Of a stretch of DNA of 64,000 nucleotides, positions 52,042 through 61,610 are shown piece after piece. The stretch lies in assembly GCA_037138595.1 (NCBI GenBank), contig JBAXIB010000006.1:62001-126000 (forward strand), in the 5' to 3' direction. The notes beneath the pieces are model-generated. The model was not told the DNA's origin, did not search any database, and saw only the letters and a program-made list of their open reading frames with translations. The translations under genes and the position numbers were made by a program. The stretch comes from UBA4742 sp037138595 (GTDB lineage Bacteria; Actinomycetota; Acidimicrobiia; Acidimicrobiales; Acidimicrobilacustridaceae). Position 1 is the stretch's first letter; the number at the start of each line of letters is the position of its first letter.

Positions 52042-53706
52042 ATGACCTTCGACGAGCCTTCCCCAAGCGAGCCCCAATCCCCACCACCAGGCGTAATCAA
52101 GGCGCCGAGTCGGCCCAGTCGAGGCCAAGCCCAGGCAGCAGGCGCACTTGCAGTGGCCGTCGCGCTTGGCGTCGGCGAGTTCATCTCCGCCATCGGCACC
52201 ACCAAACAATCGCTCGTCGGAAGCATTGGGAATATCGTCATTGATGACGCCGGCGGAACTGTGACCCGCACCACTATCAATCTCGTCGGCAGCTTTGATA
52301 AGCCGGTGCTCCTTGTCGGCATCGTGACGGTTGCACTGCTCATTGGTTGTTGGCTTGGTTCGATGTCGCGAACTCGGCGATGGATTGGACCGGCGGGCTT
52401 TGCGCTCTTTGCACTGCTTGGCATTTGGGCGGCGGCACTCGACCCGTTGGCTGGTATCGCACTTGCGATCGTCGCCGCGTTGAGCGCCGTTATCGCGGGA
52501 TCACTCACGTTGATCGGTCTGTTTCACGTCGCAGTCACCGGGCACCCGATGATTAAGCGCCAACCAAAATCGGCGACGCGGAAACCTGATATTCCTACCG
52601 ACCCTCACGCGACCCGACGAGCATTCTTCGGCTACGCCGGCGCAGCAGGCGCGTTCGCAGTAACGGTTGGCGCCATCGGCCGATCCATCGGAACGAGCGC
52701 AACCAATGACGCAACCCGAGCCCAGATTCAGTTGCCGACACCTATCAATCGCGCCGCGTCAGCCACTGATCCGGCTTCGATGCAAACCCCCGGGATTCCG
52801 TCATTCCCGATCGATGGGTTAAGCCCGTATTTGGTTCCGAATACTGATTTCTATCGCATCGATACCGCGCTCATCGTTCCGCGAGTCGACATCAGAACTT
52901 GGAAGCTTTCCATCACCGGAATGGTCGATGAACCCTTTGATCTTTCGTACGACGACATCATGGCGATGCCACAAGTCGAACAAGCCGTGACCCTTTCTTG
53001 CGTTTCCAACGAACTTGGTGGCGGCCTTGTCGGAAATGCCATCTGGCAAGGCATACCGCTGCTCGACATGTTGCGTCGTGCCGGGTTACAGCCTGGTGCG
53101 ACCCAAATTGTCGGTCGATCAATCGACGGTTTCACGGTTGGATTCCCCGCCGCCGCACTCAACAACGATCGCATCGCACTGATCGCGGTCGGGATGAACG
53201 GCGAACCGTTGCCGGCCAAACACGGTTTCCCAGTCCGCCTTGTCGTCGCCGGCCTCTACGGGTATGTCTCCGCCACCAAGTGGTTGACCGAAATTCGATG
53301 CACCACCATGGATGCGTTTGACGGCTATTGGATTCCCCGGGGTTGGGCAAAGGAAGCACCGGTAAAACTTCAATCGCGCATCGATGTTCCCAGGGCAGGG
53401 GCGCGACTCACACCAGGACCATGTCCGATCGCAGGCGTGGCGTGGGCACCGGGCCCCGGGCGAGGCATCACCAAAGTCGAGGTGCAGATCGACGGCGGAC
53501 CGTGGATTGAAGCTCAGCTTGGTGATGTCATTTCCGATAACACTTGGCGAGAGTGGGTCGTCTACTGGGATGCGACCCGAGGGGATCACGCAGTTACCGT
53601 TCGCGCCACCGATGGCACGGGCGAAACCCAAACTGAAGATGTCGCCGACGTCATTCCTGACGGTGCAACCGGTTGGCATACCCGTCGCATCCGAGTAATG
53701 GGCTGA
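52042..53706 (+). CDS. Membrane-anchored molybdopterin oxidoreductase (sulfite oxidase/YedY fold)
   Basis: 554 residues. About four helices in the first 170 residues, then a twin-arginine-like segment (RRAFFGYAGAAGAFAVTVG, about 192-210) in the middle of the protein, then an exported sulfite-oxidase-fold domain with molybdenum ligand Cys320 (TLSCVSNELGG) and a C-terminal dimerisation domain. YedY-type enzymes reduce or repair oxidised substrates in the periplasm; here the true substrate is unknown. Starts at 51985 (TTG) and 52003 are also in frame; I chose the ATG at 52042. Confidence 0.87.
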   Translation: MTFDEPSPSEPQSPPPGVIKAPSRPSRGQAQAAGALAVAVALGVGEFISAIGTTKQSLVGSIGNIVIDDAGGTVTRTTINLVGSFDKPVLLVGIVTVALLIGCWLGSMSRTRRWIGPAGFALFALLGIWAAALDPLAGIALAIVAALSAVIAGSLTLIGLFHVAVTGHPMIKRQPKSATRKPDIPTDPHATRRAFFGYAGAAGAFAVTVGAIGRSIGTSATNDATRAQIQLPTPINRAASATDPASMQTPGIPSFPIDGLSPYLVPNTDFYRIDTALIVPRVDIRTWKLSITGMVDEPFDLSYDDIMAMPQVEQAVTLSCVSNELGGGLVGNAIWQGIPLLDMLRRAGLQPGATQIVGRSIDGFTVGFPAAALNNDRIALIAVGMNGEPLPAKHGFPVRLVVAGLYGYVSATKWLTEIRCTTMDAFDGYWIPRGWAKEAPVKLQSRIDVPRAGARLTPGPCPIAGVAWAPGPGRGITKVEVQIDGGPWIEAQLGDVISDNTWREWVVYWDATRGDHAVTVRATDGTGETQTEDVADVIPDGATGWHTRRIRVMG

Positions 53707-53776
53707 ACCACCGAATACCCAAAGCGATTGCTCTACAGTCACGGTTTCCAAATCACGCTTGCCAACGGGAGAGCTT

Positions 53777-54601
53777 ATGAGCGACGACCAGCCACTCGAC
53801 GATCAAGTTCTGCACCGGATTGAAGGCGGTGTCGCCTGGATCACTTTGAACCGGCCTGATGCACACAACGCGATTTCTCCCGATCAGCGGGATCGCGTCA
53901 TTTCGCTTTTGACCGATGCAAGCGAGGACCTCGCCGTGCGATGTGTGGTCTTGACCGCCAACGGCAAGGGCTTTTGCACCGGCGCCGATCTTCGGGCGAC
54001 TCGCCCACCGAGGTCTCGCCCTGAAGGCGCCCCCGAACGCACCGCCGGCGAAGTTGCCCGCATGATTCGGGATGGAGCACAACGATTAATTGCTGCGGTG
54101 CTCGACTGCGAAAAACCCGTCATCGCAGCCGTAAACGGAACCGCAGCAGGTATCGGTGCGCACTTGGCTTTTGCCGCGGATCTGATCATCGCGGCTGAAA
54201 GCGTCAACTTCATTGAAGTATTCGTTCGACGCGGTCTAGTCCCTGACGGAGGCGGTGCTTACTTGCTTCCGCGATTGATCGGGATGCACAAGACCAAGGA
54301 ACTGATGTTTTTCGGCGACAAACTGTCGGCTACTGATGCCGCTCACCTGGGACTGGTGAATCGCGTCGTTCCCGATGATCAACTCATTGACCTCGCGATC
54401 GAATGGTCCAACCGCCTCGCCGCCGCACCGAGATCAATCGTGGCAACCAAATGGCTGCTCAATCGCTCGCTCGACAGCGATCGAGCCAGTGCATTCCATG
54501 ACGAGGCCATCGCTCAGGATCTCAACATGACAACCGCCGATGCGCAAGAAGGCGTCGCTAGCTTTATCGAACGCCGCGATCCGATTTACCGAGGTTGGTG
54601 A
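53777..54601 (+). CDS. Enoyl-CoA hydratase/isomerase
   Basis: Crotonase fold, 274 residues. GKGFCTGADLRAT and NGTAAGIGAHLAFAADLI build the oxyanion hole. VRRGLVPDGGGAYLLPRLIG has Asp after LVP as in PaaG-type isomerases, rather than the Glu pair of classical hydratases, so an isomerase is possible. Ribosome site GGGAGA precedes the ATG at 53777. Fatty-acid-type catabolism fits the adjacent desaturase operon, but the genes are not in one operon. Confidence 0.9.
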   Translation: MSDDQPLDDQVLHRIEGGVAWITLNRPDAHNAISPDQRDRVISLLTDASEDLAVRCVVLTANGKGFCTGADLRATRPPRSRPEGAPERTAGEVARMIRDGAQRLIAAVLDCEKPVIAAVNGTAAGIGAHLAFAADLIIAAESVNFIEVFVRRGLVPDGGGAYLLPRLIGMHKTKELMFFGDKLSATDAAHLGLVNRVVPDDQLIDLAIEWSNRLAAAPRSIVATKWLLNRSLDSDRASAFHDEAIAQDLNMTTADAQEGVASFIERRDPIYRGW

Positions 54602-54608
54602 GTTCGAT

Positions 54609-55619
54609 TCACTCGCCGTCACTGGCCGCTGAAGCCCGCTCAAGTCGATCGACTACCGCGGCGCCGATCCCGTCGGGCGAAGGCGGGACAACGAATAACA
54701 CATCGACGCCAAGTCGATCGGCTTGACGAAGACGGTCATAAAGCACTCGGGCGTAATTGTCGGCAGTCCCGGCCGGCTCAAGTTCGATTGCTTCGTCAGG
54801 AAGTCCAGCGACAACCGCAGGGGCCAAGACCGCGACCCGAAATCCGCGTTGCGTTTGGTCCGTCACGTTCGCGAACAGTCCTTCTAGAGCCACCAGCACA
54901 ACACGCGCTTGCGGTGCATAGTGACTCGGCATCATCCCTGAGGTGATCGAACGGGCTGTTGGTCCGGCCACATCGGGGAGTGCGCCCAGCACCTCGGCAA
55001 GGCGTTCCAAACTGATGCCACCGAGACGCAACACCGCAGGGACGACCCCACGGCAATCCACGATGGTGGATTCGACCCCGACCAGGCATGGGCCGCCGTC
55101 GAGCACCAAGTCAACGTCAGCGCCTAGGTCGGCCCGAACGTGGTCTGCGGTCGTGGGGCTCACTCGACCAAATCGATTCGCCGACGGCGCGGCGATGCCG
55201 GCTGGTTGATCGTGAAGGAGTGAAGCGAACGAATCCAACACTGCGTTTGCGACGGTATGGTCCGGCACGCGCAACCCAACACTCGATCGACCCCCAGTCA
55301 CATCATCTCCGACCCATGCAGCTCGATCAACCAACACCGTTAACGGACCAGGCCAAAACACCTCGGTAAGTTGCCGCGCGATTTTGGGCACTGATGATGC
55401 CCACCGTTCAAGTCCATCGACATTGGCGATGTGCACAATGAGCGGGTGATCCGTTGGGCGACCCTTCACTGAAAAAATCCGCGCTACCGCTTCAGGATCC
55501 GATGCATTTGCCCCAAGCCCGTAGACCGTCTCGGTCGGAAATGCCACCAGCCCACCAGAAGCAAGGACTCCAGCGGCACGCTCAATGTCACCGCGCGAGA
55601 CCGAATGTAGATCAGACAT
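54609..55619 (-). CDS. Threonylcarbamoyl-AMP synthase (Sua5 type)
   Basis: Makes TC-AMP for the t6A37 modification of ANN-decoding tRNAs. 336 residues: an N-terminal YrdC domain (GGLVAFPTETVYGLGANA, KGRPTDHPLIVH, PGPLTVLV, APSANRFG) followed by a C-terminal Sua5 domain starting near SGMMPSHYAPQARV. The long Sua5 form rather than the short TsaC form. No ribosome site seen at the ATG. Converges with the crotonase gene (7 bp between). Confidence 0.95.
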   Translation of the reverse strand: MSDLHSVSRGDIERAAGVLASGGLVAFPTETVYGLGANASDPEAVARIFSVKGRPTDHPLIVHIANVDGLERWASSVPKIARQLTEVFWPGPLTVLVDRAAWVGDDVTGGRSSVGLRVPDHTVANAVLDSFASLLHDQPAGIAAPSANRFGRVSPTTADHVRADLGADVDLVLDGGPCLVGVESTIVDCRGVVPAVLRLGGISLERLAEVLGALPDVAGPTARSITSGMMPSHYAPQARVVLVALEGLFANVTDQTQRGFRVAVLAPAVVAGLPDEAIELEPAGTADNYARVLYDRLRQADRLGVDVLFVVPPSPDGIGAAVVDRLERASAASDGE

Positions 55620-55687
55620 AGCTAGATGCTTTCAACTTCGGCTCCGGGCTCGGCAACGGTGGTGGACCATGTGAGCGCCCAGCAATT

Positions 55688-57373
55688 TCAGCTGCCGTTA
55701 TCGCTGGTCAAAAGGTGGCCGGCCTCGCCTTCGACCAGACCAAACACATTAGGAGACTCCGGATCGATTCCGTCATCGGCTGACTCGGGCGCTCGAGCGG
55801 GTAAGAACAACAACGCGACCGCCGCGCCGAGCAATGCGACCGCCGCGCCGACCACCACGCCGTGATGCATCCCTTGCACGAACGCTTCTTTGGACGCGGC
55901 CGAAATCATTTGGGCCGGCTCACCACCGATCGTTTTAGCAACGGCAAGCGCACCACCGATTGAGTCACTGACCTTTGCTGCGACCCCGACCGGCACCGCG
56001 TCGTTACCGGCGAGTGCTTTGGTCATCTGGTCGACATAGACCGATGAATACACGCTGCCAATGACCGCCACCCCGAGCGCGCCACCAACTTGGCGAGTTG
56101 TGTCGTTGACTGCTGATCCAACGCCCGCCTTTGCTCGAGGTAGCGAGCCCATGATCGATTCGGTTGACGGCGCCATCGTCAATGCCATGCCGCAGGCCAA
56201 AATCACAAACGAAATGAAGACCGGCCGGTACCCGCTCGATGGCTCGACAAATACCAACGCGCCCAGTCCACACGCAACGAGGACTAGGCCGAGCGTGACC
56301 ACGATTTTCGTTCCAAACCGTTCGGCCAGCTTTGGACTCTGTGGCGCTACCAGCATCATCACTGCCGCAAACGGCACAATGCGCACTCCGGCCTCAAGTG
56401 CTGAAAAACCTAAGACCGATTGCAAATACTGCGTCGTCAGAAACAGGGATCCGAACAAGGCGAAGAATGTGAAAGTCACCGAAAGGCTCGCCGCAGTGAA
56501 ACGGGCGTTTTCGAAAAACTCGACGTTCAACATCGGATGATCGCTGTGTAATTCCCACATCACAAAAGCACCGAGGATGAGTAACGAGATCGCAAAACCG
56601 CCAAGTGTTGCGCCCGATGTCCAGCCTTTGCTTGGCGCTTCAATAATCGTCCATAACAACGCAGTGAGTCCGACGATTGAGAGCACCGCACCTAGCGGAT
56701 CAAGCCGCGGTGAACTTGGATCTTTCGATGTTGGCACTACTAATCGCCCACCAATCAATGCAATCAGCACGACTGGAATATTCACCAAAAAAACCGATCC
56801 CCAATAGAAATGTTCAAGCAAGTAGCCGCCAGCAAGGGGACCGACTGCGACACCCAATGCCGAAAAACCGGCCCAGATCCCAATCGCCCGCGCTCGCTCG
56901 GCCGGGATGGTGAACACATTGGTGACGATTGAAAGCGTGGCGGGCATTATCAACGCAGCACCGAGACCCATGACACACCGCGTGGCAATTAACTGACTGG
57001 CTGAAGTTGCCGTCGCCGACAACAACGATCCGAGTCCGAACACCACTAGGCCAGCGGTTAGCGCGCCACGCCGTCCGAACTTGTCGCCGAGACTCCCAGC
57101 GGTGAGTAGCAGACCGGCGAAAATCAACGTGTAACTATCGACAATCCACTGAAGTTGACTTGTGGTGGCATGCAGGTCGGTCACCAACGTCGGCAGCGCG
57201 ACATTAAGGATCGTGTTATCGATGCCGATGACACTCAAACTGAGACACAGCACTGCGAGTGTCCACCAGCGGCGTCGATAGTTACGGTCTTCGGGCGACT
57301 CGTCAGTTACCAGCGGATAGTTCGACTTCGCGATTTCGGTCATGCGGGTTTCGTGCTCCGGTCCGAGCACCAT
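55688..57373 (-). CDS. EmrB/QacA-type MFS exporter (14 helices)
   Basis: 561 residues. Motif A GSLGDKFGRRGALTAGL and ATRCVMGLGAALIMPATLSI plus the wide periplasmic loops of DHA2 pumps. It likely confers tolerance to a hydrophobic compound. Possible starts are the ATG at 57373 or 57343; neither has a clear ribosome site. Third DHA2-like pump in the window. Confidence 0.92.
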   Translation of the reverse strand: MVLGPEHETRMTEIAKSNYPLVTDESPEDRNYRRRWWTLAVLCLSLSVIGIDNTILNVALPTLVTDLHATTSQLQWIVDSYTLIFAGLLLTAGSLGDKFGRRGALTAGLVVFGLGSLLSATATSASQLIATRCVMGLGAALIMPATLSIVTNVFTIPAERARAIGIWAGFSALGVAVGPLAGGYLLEHFYWGSVFLVNIPVVLIALIGGRLVVPTSKDPSSPRLDPLGAVLSIVGLTALLWTIIEAPSKGWTSGATLGGFAISLLILGAFVMWELHSDHPMLNVEFFENARFTAASLSVTFTFFALFGSLFLTTQYLQSVLGFSALEAGVRIVPFAAVMMLVAPQSPKLAERFGTKIVVTLGLVLVACGLGALVFVEPSSGYRPVFISFVILACGMALTMAPSTESIMGSLPRAKAGVGSAVNDTTRQVGGALGVAVIGSVYSSVYVDQMTKALAGNDAVPVGVAAKVSDSIGGALAVAKTIGGEPAQMISAASKEAFVQGMHHGVVVGAAVALLGAAVALLFLPARAPESADDGIDPESPNVFGLVEGEAGHLLTSDNGS

Positions 57374-57441
57374 TGCCCGGTTAGTTCATGGGCACCATGA
57401 GTGCATCGGAAACCTATCGGCAGTGAGCCGAAATCCAGCAT

Positions 57442-58527
57442 TCATTCGGGGGAGGGAATGGGGAATCGCTCCACAAAACTCACGATTTCTGCTGCGACCT
57501 CGACGCCGAGGTCTTCCTGGATGAAATGACTCGCGTGAAATGTGCGATGGCCGATGCCATCTTGGCGCGCGCCTGGGATCCTCGAGACGTATGCCGCTCC
57601 CCTGGTAAGCGCAGTGTGGGGGCAACTATCGCCCCAAATCGTCAGGACGGGTTTTGTGGTCCAACTTTCGAGAACCTTCCACGCCGCGTCATTTTTCGCT
57701 CGCTCGGGATCATCGTCATTCAGGGGGACAAGTAACGGGAATCGGCGAACTCCGGCGACGAACGCTTGGGTTGGAAACGGCGCGTCATAGGCGCGTTTCG
57801 CCTCATCGGAAAGCGGCTCAAGACACCAGCCCGGAATCACTTTCGACGGCCAGAGTTCGTCGACCTCTTGGCTATAGACCCGCCAAGCCAAAAAGTAATA
57901 GCCCAGTTCTGGCACGACTAGTGCGTGCACAAGGTCGGAGTCGATTCGATCATCGGCGGTAACCGTTGACCGCCAGTCCATTCCTGGTCGAACTCGCAAC
58001 TGCGCCGGGCTCAGCGGGCCTTGAGGTTCAAGACCAGACAACCCCGGTCCCGAACCGGGCAGATCGGTGTTGGAAAACACCGCGCGAGCGAAACGGTTCT
58101 CGTTCTCGGCTACAACACGGCCGCCGATGAGGCCGCCCCAGTCTTGACCAAAGAACGTCACATCGGTCAGGTCAAGTTGCTCGACCAACATCGAAACCCA
58201 TGCCACGTGATTGCTATAGCTGTAGGCCAATCCGTCGACTGGCTTATCGGACCGACCGAAACCAATCAGGTCAGGCACGATGACTCGAAACCCGGCGGCA
58301 ACAAGCACTGGAATCATCTTGCGATAGAGATACCCCCAAGTTGGCTCACCGTGGAGCAAGAGCACGGTTTCAGCGGCGTCAGGCAGCCCCGCATCGACAT
58401 AAGCCATCCATAATCCAGGTTCAACTTCGAGATAGGTCGGCTCCCACGGATAATCGGCAATGCCGATGAAACACTCATCAGGGGTACGGATCACTCCGTC
58501 GCGCGGTTCGGCCAGACTCGAACTCAT
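57442..58527 (-). CDS. Haloalkane dehalogenase-like alpha/beta hydrolase
   Basis: 361 residues. RTPDECFIGIADYPWEPTYLEV and LLHGEPTWGYLYRKMIPVL closely follow the DhlA-type dehalogenases. Nucleophile Asp129 in GQDWGG with the adjacent halide-binding Trp130, an acid Asp in WGDS near the C-terminal half, and His334 (ASHFIQE) complete the triad. It would hydrolyse a C-halogen bond to an alcohol in the cytoplasm, although some close homologues act on other esters. ATG overlaps the sulfatase stop by 4 nt. Confidence 0.88.
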   Translation of the reverse strand: MSSSLAEPRDGVIRTPDECFIGIADYPWEPTYLEVEPGLWMAYVDAGLPDAAETVLLLHGEPTWGYLYRKMIPVLVAAGFRVIVPDLIGFGRSDKPVDGLAYSYSNHVAWVSMLVEQLDLTDVTFFGQDWGGLIGGRVVAENENRFARAVFSNTDLPGSGPGLSGLEPQGPLSPAQLRVRPGMDWRSTVTADDRIDSDLVHALVVPELGYYFLAWRVYSQEVDELWPSKVIPGWCLEPLSDEAKRAYDAPFPTQAFVAGVRRFPLLVPLNDDDPERAKNDAAWKVLESWTTKPVLTIWGDSCPHTALTRGAAYVSRIPGARQDGIGHRTFHASHFIQEDLGVEVAAEIVSFVERFPIPSPE

Positions 58528-60077
58528 TTCAACCCCAGTCGTTCAAATTGATCAGCGGGCGCTTCGAGTTCAGTGAGTGCGTGGCGCAGCAATTCGCTTG
58601 CGTCGGATTCAACGGCGCGGGCATCGCCTCCCGATTCGCTGACTCGATCGCGTTCTTCTGTCGGATCGTTGTAACGGTCCCACAAGTGATTGCCGGAAAA
58701 ATCGCCCCATGCCCAAAATGCAAGGCGATCACTCACATCCCATTGTTGATGAATGACCGGGACTGTCGAGCCAGGCATCGAAGCCAGCGTGGCGCGCTGA
58801 TCGGGAAGCGGCATCGCCACATCCGGAGCCAAGACGGAGACCGGCATAGTTGACCACCGGTTCGACCAAATCGAAATCGGTGCGTTGTCGCCTGCTGGTG
58901 CCCGGCAATAGCGGCGCTGCTTGTCGACCAACTGCACTTCGCGTCCCCATACGCCGGTCAAGAGCCAATCGCGAATCGATGACACCTCACCCTGCAATAG
59001 GGGAACCATCGACTTGCCATGAGTGCGTTGGCGGACCTCGACACCGAAAACATCAGCCAAGGTTGCAAACACATCGACGCTGGTGGTCAGCGCATCACAC
59101 GTTCCCGCATCGAGACCAGGCCACCACACCATGAGCGGAATATGACCCAGCGTTCGCTCAACGGGAACGGCTGGCTTACCCCAACGATCCGATTCTCCGA
59201 GGTAATGACCGTGGTCGGTCACGACTATCACCGCGGTCGAATCCCATTGCTCGTTTCGATCGAGCGCGGCGACGACTTCGCCGAACCAATGGTCAATCAT
59301 CGACAACTTGGCTCCATATTGGGCTCGAATTTGCCGTGCCATTCGTTCATCGAGCACTCCACGTCGCAACGCTCCATCAATGTACGGAGGCCAAATCAGA
59401 TGGGGGCCTATCCAATCTGGGTCGTAAAGCGACGACCACCGTTCGGGGGTGTCGAACGGTTCATGGGGATCAAATTCGTCGACGAACAGCAGGTACCGAT
59501 CGTGCTTGCCGGCGTTTTCGTCGATCCATCGTGCCGCGGCCGCCATCGTGCGCGGCCCCGGAAAATCGGCCTCGCCGCGAAACCAGCCGCGCGATTGTTC
59601 GTAGTGAAACTTCATTGGCGCTGGCCCGGCATTGCCCATCCAAGTGGGGTCAGCCACGGTCTTCCATGGATCATTTTCGCCGCCGCGCTCATAATCCCAC
59701 GCGTTGAAACCAACGTGATAGTTCTCGCCACCTGCGGCAAACAGGTGTGGATGATCGCTGATGAGTTGGGTCGTAACGCCAGCTTCGCCCAGGGGCCGAG
59801 TAATGGCTTCTTCCCAAATCTCGATCGATCCCCATGGCTTCCAGAGAAAATCAAGTGCGCCACACAAGATGTCATGGCGGGCCGGCATACATGGCAGAGA
59901 GCCAGTTTGGTGGTCGGTGAAGCGCACTGATCGCTGAGCAAATTGGTCAAGATTTGGCGTGGCGAATTCGGTGCCGCCATAGGCGCCCAGCATGTGCCGA
60001 TTCAGGCTGTCAAGCAGCACCACCACCACGTTGTCAGGCATAGCAGCAATCGATTCACCGCCGCCATCACCTGTCAT
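58524..60077 (-). CDS. Sulfatase (formylglycine-dependent)
   Basis: 517 residues, alkaline-phosphatase superfamily. NVVVVLLDSLNRHMLGAYGG (metal-binding Asp) near the start, the formylglycine motif CMPAR (Cys63-Arg67), FVDEFDPHEPF, VVTDHGHYLGE (metal ligands) and the C-terminal region are all there. It probably hydrolyses a sulfate ester or related sulfonate; no signal peptide is visible. Leaderless: ATG at 60077, 6 nt after TACTAT. First gene of the sulfatase-dehalogenase operon. Confidence 0.92.
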   Translation of the reverse strand: MTGDGGGESIAAMPDNVVVVLLDSLNRHMLGAYGGTEFATPNLDQFAQRSVRFTDHQTGSLPCMPARHDILCGALDFLWKPWGSIEIWEEAITRPLGEAGVTTQLISDHPHLFAAGGENYHVGFNAWDYERGGENDPWKTVADPTWMGNAGPAPMKFHYEQSRGWFRGEADFPGPRTMAAAARWIDENAGKHDRYLLFVDEFDPHEPFDTPERWSSLYDPDWIGPHLIWPPYIDGALRRGVLDERMARQIRAQYGAKLSMIDHWFGEVVAALDRNEQWDSTAVIVVTDHGHYLGESDRWGKPAVPVERTLGHIPLMVWWPGLDAGTCDALTTSVDVFATLADVFGVEVRQRTHGKSMVPLLQGEVSSIRDWLLTGVWGREVQLVDKQRRYCRAPAGDNAPISIWSNRWSTMPVSVLAPDVAMPLPDQRATLASMPGSTVPVIHQQWDVSDRLAFWAWGDFSGNHLWDRYNDPTEERDRVSESGGDARAVESDASELLRHALTELEAPADQFERLGLK

Positions 60078-60083
60078 AGCGAG

Positions 60084-60089
60084 ATAGTA
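60084..60089 (-). promoter_or_regulatory. -10 box of sulfatase operon (leaderless)
   Basis: TACTAT 6 nt before the ATG at 60077. Confidence 0.5.
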
Positions 60090-60134
60090 CGACCAGGCAG
60101 CCGAACAGGAGCAACCACCGTTGGCACCACGAAT

Positions 60135-61610
60135 TTACGACAGTGATTGCTGCACCGGCAACGAGACCCGAATCGACGCACCTGAGCCTTCATGAGGTTC
60201 GACCCACGCGCGACCGCCGTGAGCCTCGGCAACGGCTTCCACAATGGAAAGCCCTAACCCCGCTCCGGATCCCGCGTCGACGTTGCCACGAACGCGCGCC
60301 GTATCGCCGCGAGAAAACCGATCGAAAAGCGTGGCCACGTCGTCGGGCGAAATGCCTGGACCGTCATCGGCTACCTCAAGGGTTATGAAGGCATTTTCGA
60401 TCCACAATCGTACCGCAACCGGCGTTCGGGGTGGCGTGTGGACCCGGACATTGGCCAACAAATTTCCTACCAGTTGTCGAAGCCGCGGCTCATCACCGAG
60501 CACAACCGCCGCATCGTCGGTGAGCGCGAGAGTGATTGGGCGATCAGGCTCAACGGCCCCAGCATCAGCGACCGCATCAGCGACAATTATTTTCATGTCG
60601 ACCGGTTCCGATTCAAGCGGTCGGCCCTGGTCAAGGCGAGCCAACAACAACAAGTCATCGACCAACTCGCTCATCCGGTTCGACTCGGACTCGATCCGTC
60701 TCATCGCGTCAACAAGTTGTGGCCCGTCACTTATTGCACCGGATCGATAGAGCTCGGCATAGCCGCGAATCGATGTCAATGGCGTGCGGAGCTCATGAGA
60801 CGCGTCCGCGACGAAACGGCGAAGCCGGTCTTCTGAAGCCTGCCGCTGACTAAAAGCGGTTTCGATTTGATGCAACATCTCATTCAGTGCGATTCCCAAG
60901 TGGCCAGCCTCGGTTCGTTCCGATGCCACCGACACGCGTCGTGAAAGGTCGCCTTTGGCAATGGCATCAGCGGTGGCAGCCATTTCATCGATGGGTCGCA
61001 CCCCCAAGCGCAGCACCCAAAAAGCGACCAATCCCAACAGGATGATAATCGCTCCCGTCGCCGCAACCTCGACCAAAACAAGTCGGCCGAAAGTTGCATT
61101 TGCTTCGCGTAGCGAGATCGCAGTCACCGCGAAGGTCCCATTGCCGCGCCGAACCACTGCAGCCCGGTAGCTCAACGCGGAGGACCCTTCGGATTGCACA
61201 GTGAAAGGTTTGCTCGCGACACCGACGTCTCGCGCATGAGAAATCGTAATGGCCGGATCTAACACCGGCAGGGGATCATTGGTCCGTAACGCCGGTGAAA
61301 CCTCTCGTATCACGGTGCCGTCAGACGTGAGCATCACCAGCACGTACTCAGAAAATACGCTGCTGGTCGCGTCTTCGGAAAGCAACGCGGCCGGTGGAGC
61401 GTTCGGGCCACCTGATTGGCCTGCTCTCGGCCCTTGGCCTCCTCGCTGTCCCGGACTGTCGGCACCGAATCGGCTCGCCGCTTCAGTCAGTCGCTGATCA
61501 ACCTGATCGGCAATGGTCCGATGCACATTGACCGCCAGCACGATGTCGGCCACAACAAGCAACATCGCGATCGCCAGAAATCCGAGTATCACTCGGCTCC
61601 GAAGCGTCAT
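60135..61610 (-). CDS. Sensor histidine kinase (OmpR-partner type)
   Basis: 491 residues. Membrane helix at about 6-28, an extracytoplasmic region of about 150 residues, second helix at about 180-203, HAMP domain, HisKA with His272 in FVADASHELRTPLTS, and HATPase with N box (GNLLANVRVHTP), G1 (DDGPGIS) and G2 (GAGLGLSI). The sensed signal is unknown. Overlaps the response regulator stop by 4 nt. Confidence 0.95.
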   Translation of the reverse strand: MTLRSRVILGFLAIAMLLVVADIVLAVNVHRTIADQVDQRLTEAASRFGADSPGQRGGQGPRAGQSGGPNAPPAALLSEDATSSVFSEYVLVMLTSDGTVIREVSPALRTNDPLPVLDPAITISHARDVGVASKPFTVQSEGSSALSYRAAVVRRGNGTFAVTAISLREANATFGRLVLVEVAATGAIIILLGLVAFWVLRLGVRPIDEMAATADAIAKGDLSRRVSVASERTEAGHLGIALNEMLHQIETAFSQRQASEDRLRRFVADASHELRTPLTSIRGYAELYRSGAISDGPQLVDAMRRIESESNRMSELVDDLLLLARLDQGRPLESEPVDMKIIVADAVADAGAVEPDRPITLALTDDAAVVLGDEPRLRQLVGNLLANVRVHTPPRTPVAVRLWIENAFITLEVADDGPGISPDDVATLFDRFSRGDTARVRGNVDAGSGAGLGLSIVEAVAEAHGGRAWVEPHEGSGASIRVSLPVQQSLS

